Assembly: GCA_020058565.1 (NCBI GenBank)
Contig: JAGVDT010000019.1
Location: 1 to 21,221 of the forward strand
DNA length: 21,221 nucleotides
Source: Minisyncoccota bacterium
GTDB taxonomy: Bacteria > Patescibacteriota > Minisyncoccia > Phycocordibacterales > UBA2100
Direction of reading: 5' to 3'
Shown one piece after another: positions 6,287-12,975 of the stretch. A model generated the notes under the pieces. It did no database searches and had not been told where the DNA came from. It saw nothing but the letters and a program-made list of their open reading frames with translations. Every line of letters begins with the position of its first letter. The stretch's first letter is position 1. Made by a program: the position numbers and the translations under genes.

Positions 6287-6925
6287 TTAATAGAGATCGG
6301 GCGGCAGGACTCCCACCACCACTCCCTGAATGATGCAATTATTTGTTAATACAATCGGCATGTATTTTGGATCAGACGACTTCGGGCGCAGGATGACCAT
6401 GCCGTTCTTGCGCTCAAGTACCTTCACCGTCGCCGCGTCATCGATAAGCGCAACGACGATATCGCCGTTATCGGCAGACGGCTGCTTTCGCACGAGTACA
6501 ATGCTCCCATCCTCGATTTTCTCGCCACCCACTTTCGCTTCGTTCATCGATGTACCGGCGACACGAAGCAAAAAATACTGCGACCCCGGGCGCGCAAGCG
6601 CTGTCGAAACTGATATCACTGCTTCGACATTCTCCTCAGCAAGCATGGGTGCACCGGCAGCAATACTGCCGACCAACGGCACGTTCACCGTGGAGACCGA
6701 GGAGTTGGATTCGAGACTTGGACTGGTGAGGCGAATCCTCCTTCCTGCACGACGAATCAGCCCGGCCTTCTCAAGACGCTCAAGCGACAACACGGCAGAA
6801 CGCGGAGACGACCGCTCGGTGACCTCGTTTATCTCCCGCAGAGTGGGCGCATCCAAGCCGTGGACAAGATGGTTTCGGATGAGGGTATAGACCTTCTTGT
6901 CGCTCTCGCTGATGTGATCTAGCAT
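6287..6925 (-). CDS. LexA-like self-cleaving repressor (S24 peptidase)
   Basis: The 212-residue protein has a winged-helix-like N-terminus (about 1-66) and a LexA/UmuD S24 domain (about 80-207). The cleavage site is Ala90-Gly91 in SIAAGAP. The catalytic pair is Ser126 in AGTSMNEAKVGGEKIEDGS and Lys168 in ATVKVL. In LexA, RecA filaments on damaged DNA trigger cleavage and derepression; that is known for the family and inferred here. The start ATG 6925 follows a good promoter. Its N-terminal domain is less LexA-like than the C-terminus, so it may control only local genes. It heads the operon containing the CD-NTase and Cap15. A host chromosomal LexA copy cannot be excluded. Confidence 0.88.
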   Translation of the reverse strand: MLDHISESDKKVYTLIRNHLVHGLDAPTLREINEVTERSSPRSAVLSLERLEKAGLIRRAGRRIRLTSPSLESNSSVSTVNVPLVGSIAAGAPMLAEENVEAVISVSTALARPGSQYFLLRVAGTSMNEAKVGGEKIEDGSIVLVRKQPSADNGDIVVALIDDAATVKVLERKNGMVILRPKSSDPKYMPIVLTNNCIIQGVVVGVLPPDLY

Positions 6926-6927
6926 AG

Positions 6928-6943
6928 GTATAAACAAGTATAC
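6928..6943. promoter_or_regulatory. Candidate operator GTATA-N6-TATAC
   Basis: GTATAAACAAGTATAC is a perfect 5-bp-arm palindrome lying between the divergent repressor and unknown gene. It overlaps the -10 box of the repressor promoter. It is the obvious candidate for autorepression by the S24 repressor. It does not match the E. coli or Bacillus SOS box consensus. Confidence 0.5.
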
Positions 6944-6965
6944 ATCCAAGTGGACTTTTTTGCAA
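6937..6965 (-). promoter_or_regulatory. Promoter of the repressor-CBASS operon
   Basis: On the minus strand TTGCAA (6965-6960) and TATACT (6942-6937) are 17 nt apart. Transcription would start near 6930, about 5 nt before the ATG at 6925. This predicts a nearly leaderless mRNA for the whole operon. Confidence 0.55.
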
Positions 6966-6979
6966 GGAGTTGCTACACT
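6951..6979 (+). promoter_or_regulatory. Weak promoter or SD region of the divergent gene
   Basis: TGGACT (6951-6956) and TACACT (6974-6979) are 17 nt apart, each 4 of 6 to consensus. AAGGAG at 6964-6969 lies 10 nt before ATG 6980. The SD suggests transcription can also begin further upstream, inside the repressor promoter region. Confidence 0.3.
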
Positions 6980-7348
6980 ATGGGTATGCAACGCGTATAC
7001 CTCACCGACATCACCCTTCATGTGCGCGAACATCGGCAGACCGGTAGCTTTGCCAAGGTCGCCGAAAAAGGCCGAATGTACTCTCCTTTGCCCAAGGACT
7101 ATGGCAACAAAAAGACCCCTATCCAGGCAGATGGTACTTTTTGCATTGATATCGAGCTACCCCCAGACCTTAAAGCCCAAGTGGAGCGAGGTGAAGTGGA
7201 GGTCATGATCCCAGACGGCGGCTTGCCGATATATGCAGGGCGGGATGTGTACGAATTCACCGAGAGAATGCGACTCGACAAGCACCGAGCGGATGTGCAC
7301 GGAAAGTGGGGTGCGAAGGCATGGCGGGATAAAAAGATGGGTGTATAA
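6980..7348 (+). CDS. Unknown protein divergent from the CBASS operon
   Basis: A 122-residue soluble protein with no recognised family. The first half is rich in basic residues and strands (QRVYLTDITLHVREHR); the middle has an acidic strand-rich part (TFCIDIELPPDLKAQVERGEVEVMIPDGG, taken in two pieces); the C-terminus is highly charged (RLDKHRADVHGKWGAKAWRDKK). It has no membrane segment, signal peptide or cysteine pair. ATG 6980 is chosen for the AAGGAG at 6964-6969; another in-frame ATG is at 6986. It shares the operator region with the S24 repressor, so the two are probably co-regulated. The stop codon overlaps a TATAAT that may serve the next operon. Confidence 0.7.
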   Translation: MGMQRVYLTDITLHVREHRQTGSFAKVAEKGRMYSPLPKDYGNKKTPIQADGTFCIDIELPPDLKAQVERGEVEVMIPDGGLPIYAGRDVYEFTERMRLDKHRADVHGKWGAKAWRDKKMGV

Positions 7349-7469
7349 TTAACACACAACTGAATATACAAGTGGTCCTCGCGCTCAGCGCCACGCCCAC
7401 TTCGTAGAGAAAGCCTGATGAGTCAGCTCCGCTGATTCTCCAAGTCTTCTTCGCGAAGTGGGCTTTCTC
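7344..7469 (+). promoter_or_regulatory. Leader with mutually exclusive hairpins before the methyltransferase operon
   Basis: A perfect TATAAT at 7344-7349 (no good -35 box) would give a leader of about 140 nt. In it, GCGCT/AGCGC (7381-7391) forms a small hairpin, GCCCACTTCG (7395-7404) pairs with CGAAGTGGGC (7454-7463), and GAGAAAGCC (7407-7415) pairs with GGCTTTCTC (7461-7469). The last two share bases 7461-7463, so both cannot form fully at once. That is typical of attenuators; it could also simply be a terminator for the preceding gene. Confidence 0.4.
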
Positions 7470-7483
7470 GTTATTAGCATTAA
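7470..7483 (+). repeat. Shared leader element GTTATTAGCATTAA, copy A
   Basis: This 14-bp sequence sits 11 nt before the ATG of the ParB-methyltransferase and directly after a hairpin arm. An identical copy precedes the membrane protein gene at 12522. Both leaders then end in GAAATATG. Here it also forms a palindrome, GTTATTA-GCAT-TAATAAC. Confidence 0.6.
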
Positions 7484-7494
7484 TAACGTGAAAT

Positions 7495-8769
7495 ATGAGC
7501 AAACAAGATATAAAGATAGTGTACGTTCCCGTCGGCACGCTCCGACCTGCAGAGTACAACCCGCGCAAGATCTCCGACGATGCACTAGCGCAACTCAAGG
7601 AAAGCATCTCGCGCTTTCAGATGGTCGACCCAGTCATCGTGAATTCTGCGCCGAAGCGCAGTGGTGTCGTCATTGGGGGCCATATGCGACTCCGCGCTGC
7701 GAAAGAACTCGGACATAAAACCGTACCGGTCGTGTACGTGAGTATCCCAAACATCGAAAAGGAAAAGGAACTCAATCTCCGCCTGAACCGTAACACTGGC
7801 GAGTGGGATTTTTCGAAGCTGAAGGCCTTCGACCTCAAGCTGTTGCTTGGCATCGGATTCGACGACAGCGACCTCACCAACATCTGGGATGAGAATCTCG
7901 ATACCGAGGACGACGGCTTCGACGTGGAAAAAGAACTCGCCAAGATTACAAAGCCAAAGACGAAACTCGGTGACCTCTTCCAGCTCGGGACGCATCGCCT
8001 CATCTGCGGCGACTCTACCGATCCAACAGTGCTCAGAAAACTTATCGGTAAGGATGCAGTATCGATGATATACAACGACCCTGTCTACAACATCGGCGTC
8101 GACTACAACAAAGGTATCGGCGGTAAGAAGTCATACGGCGGCATGGTGAACGACAAGCGTACTGACACTGAGTACAGAACATTTCTCCGCACGACACTCG
8201 AGAACGCCCTCGCCATTTCTAAGCCAGATACGCATGTGTATTACTGGTGCGATGAATCGTACATCGGACTCATTCAAGATCTATACCGGGAACTCGGCAT
8301 TGAGAATAAGCGTGTGTGCGTGTGGATCAAGAATGGACACAACCCCACCCCAGGCGTCGCGTTTAACAAATGTTACGAGCCATGTGTATATGGCGTGCGT
8401 GGGAAACCGCATCTCACCAAAGGCATCGACAATCTCAACGAGGTGTTCAATAAGGAACTCACGACCGGAAACCGCCTCATTGACGACATCTTGGATCTCC
8501 TCAACATCTGGCTCGTGAAGCGGATTGCGGGACAGGATTACCAGCACGCTACCGCTAAACCGCCAACGCTCCATGAAAAAGCCATACGCCGCTGCACTCG
8601 CCCGGGCGATCTCATTCTCGATTCGTTCGGTGGTTCCGGTAGCACCTTAATAGCAGCAGAACAACTCAAGCGACGCTCCGCACTGGTCGAGCTAGAGCCG
8701 ATATTCTGCGATCTCATTGTCAAAAGATATGAAGCACTCACACACAGAAAAGCCAAGAAGCTCAATTAA
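7495..8769 (+). CDS. ParB-domain DNA methyltransferase (N4/N6 type)
   Basis: A 424-residue fusion common in phages and mobile elements. Residues about 7-90 form a ParB/Srx-like domain with GGHMRLRAAKELGHKTVPVV at 61-80. Residues about 155-424 form a beta-class amino-methyltransferase: the catalytic motif lies at 194-199 and the SAM-binding FGGSGST at 378-384, in the order catalytic then SAM-binding. Motif IV reads NDPVYN rather than the usual DPPY, so activity is uncertain. It would modify adenine N6 or cytosine N4 and may protect element DNA from restriction. It begins the methylase-terminase operon, preceded by a structured leader, and overlaps the next gene by 41 nt. Confidence 0.9.
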   Translation: MSKQDIKIVYVPVGTLRPAEYNPRKISDDALAQLKESISRFQMVDPVIVNSAPKRSGVVIGGHMRLRAAKELGHKTVPVVYVSIPNIEKEKELNLRLNRNTGEWDFSKLKAFDLKLLLGIGFDDSDLTNIWDENLDTEDDGFDVEKELAKITKPKTKLGDLFQLGTHRLICGDSTDPTVLRKLIGKDAVSMIYNDPVYNIGVDYNKGIGGKKSYGGMVNDKRTDTEYRTFLRTTLENALAISKPDTHVYYWCDESYIGLIQDLYRELGIENKRVCVWIKNGHNPTPGVAFNKCYEPCVYGVRGKPHLTKGIDNLNEVFNKELTTGNRLIDDILDLLNIWLVKRIAGQDYQHATAKPPTLHEKAIRRCTRPGDLILDSFGGSGSTLIAAEQLKRRSALVELEPIFCDLIVKRYEALTHRKAKKLN

Positions 8770-9502
8770 AGTCGGTGACATATTCCGTATTGGCGACCAC
8801 ATACTCGGTTGTGGTGATGCCCGTGATCTCGACTTCGTGAATCGCGTCGTCGATAAAACAAAGATATCGCTTATTCTGAGCGACCCGCCGTATGGCGTGG
8901 CGTTCGTAGAGAGCAAGGAGTCGTTTATGAACATCAAGGTGCAGAAAAAGATTCTCAATGACGGTATCGTCTCAGAATCACAGTACGCGCAATTCACAAA
9001 GGATTGGCTGGTGCCGGTTGTGCCGCATCTCACCAGGAAGAACAGCGTTTACATCTTCAATTCCGACAAAATGCTCTTCGCGCTGCGCGAAGGCATGGAG
9101 CGCTCCGGCATCCGCTTTGCACAGCTCTTAGTGTGGATCAAAAACCACCCCGTGGTTGGGCGCAAAGACTATCTTCCTCAGCATGAGTTAGTGGCATACG
9201 GCTGGCACGGCACACATGATTTCAAGAAAGCTAAAGACAAGTCCATTCTCTTCTATCCAAAACCAAGTAAAAGCCCGCTTCATCCGACGCAAAAGCCGGT
9301 TGGTCTCTTGCGCCGCCTCATTCTCAATAGCTCGAACATCGACGACGTCATCTACGACTGCTTTGCGGGATCAGGATCGACCGGTATCGCAGCCGAGCAA
9401 TGCAAACGTAAGAGCATCTTGGTTGAACGTGACGAGGAATATTGCCAGGTCATTATCAACCGCTTCGAGCGAGAGTCCGGGCTTAAGGCGAAAAAGATAT
9501 GA
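8729..9502 (+). CDS. DNA methyltransferase (N4/N6 type)
   Basis: A second beta-class amino-methyltransferase of 257 residues. It has a canonical catalytic motif SDPPYGV at 51-57, HPTQKPVGLL at 185-194 and SAM-binding CFAGSGST at 211-218. It lacks the ParB domain of its neighbour but starts with the same type of linker (VGDIFRIGDHILGCGDARD, like the LGDLFQLGTHRLICGDSTD of the previous protein), so the pair likely arose by duplication. ATG 8729 is preferred over a TTG at 8717; either overlaps the upstream gene. Its stop overlaps the next start as ATGA. No cognate restriction enzyme lies nearby, so these look like orphan protective methylases. Confidence 0.92.
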   Translation: MKHSHTEKPRSSIKVGDIFRIGDHILGCGDARDLDFVNRVVDKTKISLILSDPPYGVAFVESKESFMNIKVQKKILNDGIVSESQYAQFTKDWLVPVVPHLTRKNSVYIFNSDKMLFALREGMERSGIRFAQLLVWIKNHPVVGRKDYLPQHELVAYGWHGTHDFKKAKDKSILFYPKPSKSPLHPTQKPVGLLRRLILNSSNIDDVIYDCFAGSGSTGIAAEQCKRKSILVERDEEYCQVIINRFERESGLKAKKI

Positions 9503-9942
9503 AAAAAGATCGTACTGCCGAGCTGTTTCTCGAACAGCTTAGAAAAATCCCAATTGTGCAAGTCTCATGTGAAAAGGTTGATGTGTCGCGTAACACGGTC
9601 TATCGCTGGCGCAAGGAAGATACCGAATTCGCAAAGGCAATGGATGAGGCTCTTTCTGACGGTGAAGCGGTGGTCAACGACATGAGTGAGTCTCAGCTCC
9701 TCTCTAAGATCAAGAATGGCGAGTGGCCACCGATAGCGTTCTGGCTCCGCAAGCGCCATCCAAAATTCAAGGACCGTCTTGAAATTACCGGAACGCTCCA
9801 AAGCCCACAGGATGAACTGACGCCGGAACAAGAAGCAGTTGTCAAAGAGGCGCTCCGGCTCGCATCTCTCTCAAGCGATGTGTCAGCCGCACTTCCCGTC
9901 GATAACCAAGAACATGGACCAGAGACTAAACAATCTGAATAG
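9499..9942 (+). CDS. Terminase small subunit-like HTH protein
   Basis: A 147-residue protein resembling the phBC6A51-type helix-turn-helix family, often encoded before terminase large subunits. The pattern SRNTVYRWRKEDTEFAKAMDEA (about residues 29-50) contains the recognition helix, and IAFWLRKRHPKFKDR (about 77-91) is the usual second block. Predicted role: recognise the packaging site and recruit the large terminase. It overlaps the methyltransferase by 4 nt (ATGA) and the large subunit by 29 nt, so the four genes are tightly coupled. The C-terminal 50 residues are acidic and probably disordered. Confidence 0.75.
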   Translation: MKKDRTAELFLEQLRKIPIVQVSCEKVDVSRNTVYRWRKEDTEFAKAMDEALSDGEAVVNDMSESQLLSKIKNGEWPPIAFWLRKRHPKFKDRLEITGTLQSPQDELTPEQEAVVKEALRLASLSSDVSAALPVDNQEHGPETKQSE

Positions 9943-11392
9943 AGAACTGCCGCCTGATCTCGCGGAAAGAATGTTTCGCGACCGCAAAATCCGTACCGCC
10001 GTAACGCGTCAAAGTCATTTCATGTTCTTCCACTTCTACTTCGCGCATTATGTGAAGTACCGGACAGCGGACTTCCAACGAGAAATGTTCGCGCTCACGG
10101 AGCGGCAGGACATCCGTAACTTATTTATTGTTGCGTTTCGTGGTTCTGCAAAGTCGACTACCTTCACGACTTCGTATCCTGTATGGGCGATACTCGGCAA
10201 GCAACAGAAAAAGTTCGTGCTCATTCTCTGTCAAACACAAGCGCAGGCCAAACAGCATATGATGAACTTACGCCGCGAACTTGAAAGTAATGCACTCCTC
10301 AAAAATGATCTAGGGCCATTCCAGGAAGAGAATAACGAGTGGGGCTCGTCGTCACTCGTCTTTTCAAATCACAATGCTCGTATCACAGCGGTCTCGTCTG
10401 AACAAAGTATTCGCGGCCTACGACATAACCAGCATCGTCCCGACCTCATCATAGGCGACGACCTCGAGGATCTCGCATCGACTAAGACACGCGAAGGACG
10501 TAACAAAACCTACCAATGGCTCACTGGCGAGGTTGTGCCCGCTGGTGATCGCGATACGCAACTCGTAATTGTCGGGAACTTGCTCCATGAGGATTCACTC
10601 ATGATGCGACTACGTGACGATGTTGAACGTCAGCGTCTCGACGGTGTTTTTAAGATGTATCCACTCGTCAAGAATGGCGATATCCTCTGGCCTGGCAAAT
10701 ACCCGACGATGAGTGATGTTGAAGCAGAGAAGCGAAAAGCAGCCAACGAGTATGCGTGGCAGCGCGAATACTTATTAGAAATCGTGCCGGACGAAGATCA
10801 AGCAATTCACCGAGAATGGATCCAGTACTACGACACCCTCCCCGAACCCGAGGTTATTTTGGAACACTACAGGTCACATACCGAAATTCGCATAGCGATT
10901 GACCTTGCGATATCACAACGCGATTCCGCAGACTACACAGCTATTGTCCCTGCATTTCTCATTGAGGTTCGGGATGGATATCGGATATACATCCTCCCCA
11001 AAATCATCAATAAAAGAATTACGTTTCCCGAAACGGTGGAGACCTGCAAAATGCTCGATAAAAGTTACCGCGAGAACGGCCAGCGACCCACATTCGTTAT
11101 CGAAGACGTGGCATACCAGAAGGCGCTGCCTCAGCAACTCGAGAACGAGGGGTTCTGGAACATAAAGACAACGCGCCCAGGCAATCAGGACAAGCGCAGC
11201 CGCCTGGTATTAACCGCAAACCTCATCAAGACTGGTAGGGTGCTCTTCCCAAGAGAGGGAACTGAACAGCTTATTCAGCAGATTGTCCACTTTGGCGTAG
11301 AAAAGCATGACGATCTGGCAGACGCTTTCTCTAGCCTCGTACATAGCGTGATAGAAGACCCTCCGATCACGCCACGCATACTTTTCATATAG
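9914..11392 (+). CDS. Phage terminase large subunit
   Basis: This motor cuts concatemeric phage DNA and pumps it into proheads. The 492-residue protein is full length. The ATPase domain has Walker A VAFRGSAKST (73-82) and Walker B LIIGDDLED (178-186). The RNase H-like nuclease domain shows AIDLAISQRDSADYTAI (Asp330 region), FVIEDVAYQ (acidic pair near 397-398) and HDDLADAF (465-472). All catalytic features appear intact. ATG 9914 is chosen; a TTG at 9839 would only add a tail overlapping the previous gene. No portal, protease or capsid gene follows, and the next 224 nt (11393-11616) have no recognised feature. It may serve a satellite that borrows capsids, or be a relic. Confidence 0.92.
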   Translation: MDQRLNNLNRELPPDLAERMFRDRKIRTAVTRQSHFMFFHFYFAHYVKYRTADFQREMFALTERQDIRNLFIVAFRGSAKSTTFTTSYPVWAILGKQQKKFVLILCQTQAQAKQHMMNLRRELESNALLKNDLGPFQEENNEWGSSSLVFSNHNARITAVSSEQSIRGLRHNQHRPDLIIGDDLEDLASTKTREGRNKTYQWLTGEVVPAGDRDTQLVIVGNLLHEDSLMMRLRDDVERQRLDGVFKMYPLVKNGDILWPGKYPTMSDVEAEKRKAANEYAWQREYLLEIVPDEDQAIHREWIQYYDTLPEPEVILEHYRSHTEIRIAIDLAISQRDSADYTAIVPAFLIEVRDGYRIYILPKIINKRITFPETVETCKMLDKSYRENGQRPTFVIEDVAYQKALPQQLENEGFWNIKTTRPGNQDKRSRLVLTANLIKTGRVLFPREGTEQLIQQIVHFGVEKHDDLADAFSSLVHSVIEDPPITPRILFI

Positions 11393-11616
11393 AAAAGCGA
11401 GATTTCGTACAGACTCTGCTTTTACCAACTCAGGAGTTACAAGGTCATGTGTCATTAGTCTATATGTGGATGACATCGAAAACAAAATTAAACACGTTCA
11501 ACAATTGCTTTGGACATGTATCAAGGTGTTAAGAGATATTGAAAAAAGCAGAACAAAACCATATAAAGAACAGCTGCCGCTTCCATTTGAGAGAAAACGT
11601 TCCCACAATAGAAAGA

Positions 11617-12522
11617 CTAAAAACCAGTAGAGACGGTCGCAATATCTGTGCCGTATCCAAGGTCCCTGAACACGAGCGTGTAGCCGTTGGAAACTATAGG
11701 TATCTCGAATACGAGACTACCCGAGACTGTTGATTGCGGAGCGAGTGTAAACTGCGGCATCTTCGCGTCAGTGATGAAGCTGGGTGTATATATCGCTCCC
11801 GCGCTGTCTTTGAGATAGAAGAAAAACTCGCTGCATTGTGTCTCTCCGCCATCGAGCGCATGGCAGATCAGTGGCTTGTCACCAATGTTCTTGATCGAGA
11901 CATTGACGCGAACTCGCTCATGACCTTCTTCAATGGTCGTTTGATATTGTTCGGTATACGGGCGCTTGGAGCTGGTAACTGAAAGAGAAATGTTCTGGAA
12001 GTTTTTTACCTGTGAGATGGTATTAGTGAGATTTGAGCGGAAGCACCATCCAGAATCCGACTTCTCGAGCGTCATCAATTGTGTCTCACTCCTACCATCG
12101 GACGTATTCTCAACGAGTTGTATTGTTGCGCCATTATCTTCCTCAAGGACGCTTTTTATCTCATAACTTGTGAGACGTGTCGCGCCCCATAGATTCGTAG
12201 CTGTCTTTACGTACTCGGTTTTCGTAGCTCCGGTTCTGTCCTTTGGACAAATGAGATCATACATTTTGGCGAAATCGCGCTGTTGCGTATATCGCTCAAC
12301 TTTTGTAGCAAACGCGGAAGCGGTTGCCTCCTCTACCGGAGTTAACTCACTTTCTGCTTGGTTATCTGAAACGTCCGTAGTGCCCGATGCATCATTCATC
12401 GTGACCCCTGACCCATTCTTCGATTCAGGAGCTTTCCCGGAACTTACGGACCACCAATATGTGCCGCCAGCAACAATACCGAGGCTTACGACAAGGGCTA
12501 CTATCAAATATGGTTTATGCAT
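11617..12522 (-). CDS. Membrane-anchored protein with DUF4352-like domain
   Basis: A 301-residue protein with an N-terminal hydrophobic anchor (about residues 4-25) lacking a lipobox cysteine, then a Ser/Thr/Asp-rich linker to about 60. A middle domain (about 65-170) resembles small NTF2-like or lumazine-binding folds, ending with SGWCFRS. The C-terminal domain (about 175-300) fits the DUF4352 pattern of an Ig-like extracytoplasmic domain: VNVSIKNIGDKPL, FFFYLKDSAGAIYTP, TLAPQSTVSGSLVFEIP. It probably faces outside the cell. It is transcribed opposite to its neighbours, and its leader shares a 14-bp element with the methyltransferase operon. Function unknown; a surface or exclusion role is a guess. 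Confidence 0.75.
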   Translation of the reverse strand: MHKPYLIVALVVSLGIVAGGTYWWSVSSGKAPESKNGSGVTMNDASGTTDVSDNQAESELTPVEEATASAFATKVERYTQQRDFAKMYDLICPKDRTGATKTEYVKTATNLWGATRLTSYEIKSVLEEDNGATIQLVENTSDGRSETQLMTLEKSDSGWCFRSNLTNTISQVKNFQNISLSVTSSKRPYTEQYQTTIEEGHERVRVNVSIKNIGDKPLICHALDGGETQCSEFFFYLKDSAGAIYTPSFITDAKMPQFTLAPQSTVSGSLVFEIPIVSNGYTLVFRDLGYGTDIATVSTGF

Positions 12523-12535
12523 ATTTCTGAGTTTT

Positions 12536-12549
12536 TTAATGCTAATAAC
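12536..12549 (-). repeat. Shared leader element GTTATTAGCATTAA, copy B
   Basis: On the minus strand this is identical to copy A (7470-7483) and lies 13 nt before ATG 12522, with the same GAAATATG ending. Immediately upstream an imperfect inverted repeat (TAACCCTT at 12550-12557 with AAGGGGGTTA at 12587-12596) abuts it, as a hairpin arm does in copy A. Confidence 0.6.
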
Positions 12550-12637
12550 TAACCCTTGTGTTCTAGCTTAGGTTTTGAGCCTTGCGAAGGGGGTTACCTA
12601 CTCTTGCCTAACTGCCTCATTCGTAGCCTAACATGTA

Positions 12638-12669
12638 TATTCCATTTTGGAATATCCCAATATGGAATA
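12638..12669. promoter_or_regulatory. Operator upstream of the XRE repressor
   Basis: TATTCCATTTTGG (12638-12650) and CCAATATGGAATA (12657-12669) form a 13-bp inverted repeat with one mismatch and a 6-nt spacer. The left part is also a perfect palindrome, TATTCCA-TTT-TGGAATA (12638-12654). It ends 12 nt before the repressor ATG, the usual place for an autoregulatory operator. Confidence 0.6.
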
Positions 12670-12681
12670 GACGCTGTAGGT

Positions 12682-12900
12682 ATGAAGAAATCCATTCATA
12701 CCGACGAGAGGGTGGGATTTGTAAAGAAACTCAAGAAGGCGCGACTTGATGCTGGGTTAACTCAACTCGAAGTAGCAGATAAACTCGGCGCTTCCCAATC
12801 GTGGGTATCGAAGATTGAAATTGGCGAGTTGCGAGTGGAGGCTATTTGGCTTAACCGGCTTGCCAAGCTCTACGGGAAAAACCTCAGTTACTTCCTTTAG
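12682..12900 (+). CDS. XRE-family HTH repressor
   Basis: A 72-residue single-domain DNA-binding protein. The Cro/CI-type helix-turn-helix occupies most of it: FVKKLKKARLDAGLTQLEVADKLGASQSWVSKIEIGE, with helix 2 around LTQLEVADKLG and the recognition helix around SQSWVSKIE (38-46), then RLAKLYGKNLSYFL. ATG 12682 is chosen because upstream codons run through the operator. It lies just before the serine recombinase gene and probably controls itself and possibly the recombinase or the divergent membrane-protein gene. Confidence 0.88.
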   Translation: MKKSIHTDERVGFVKKLKKARLDAGLTQLEVADKLGASQSWVSKIEIGELRVEAIWLNRLAKLYGKNLSYFL

Positions 12901-12918
12901 GCCCTCGGGTCTTATCAA

Positions 12919-12948
12919 CTAGAGGTCCTGGTACGCCTGGACTCCTAG
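12919..12948. repeat. Imperfect inverted repeat before the recombinase
   Basis: CTAGAGGTCC and GGACTCCTAG flank a 10-nt centre (TGGTACGCCT), with two mismatches in ten. Serine recombinase core sites have this general form, and their att sites often adjoin the recombinase gene. No second copy is visible in the window, so an attachment-site role is speculative. Confidence 0.3.
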
Positions 12949-12975
12949 GGAGAGTTGCGTCATCCCTTGTGATGT

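Noticed and set aside
6330..6890. Plus-strand open frame of 186 codons opposite the S24 repressor
   Set aside because: The repressor frame has intact catalytic motifs and operon context; the opposing frame has none.
7415..7421. CTGATGA resembling a hammerhead ribozyme core
   Set aside because: The following stem (TCAGC/GCTGA) is present, but the required GAAA after it is missing and flanking stems do not place a cleavage site.
9839..9913. TTG start giving a longer terminase large subunit
   Set aside because: The extra 25 residues overlap the small subunit gene in another frame and add no known motif; ATG 9914 gives a normal length.
11393..11616. Search for portal or capsid fragments after the terminase
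   Set aside because: Only short, motif-free frames occur in the 224-nt gap; nothing supports a decayed structural gene.
12556..12681. N-terminal extension of the XRE protein
   Set aside because: It would run through the operator palindrome and has no SD; the ATG at 12682 starts just before the HTH fold.
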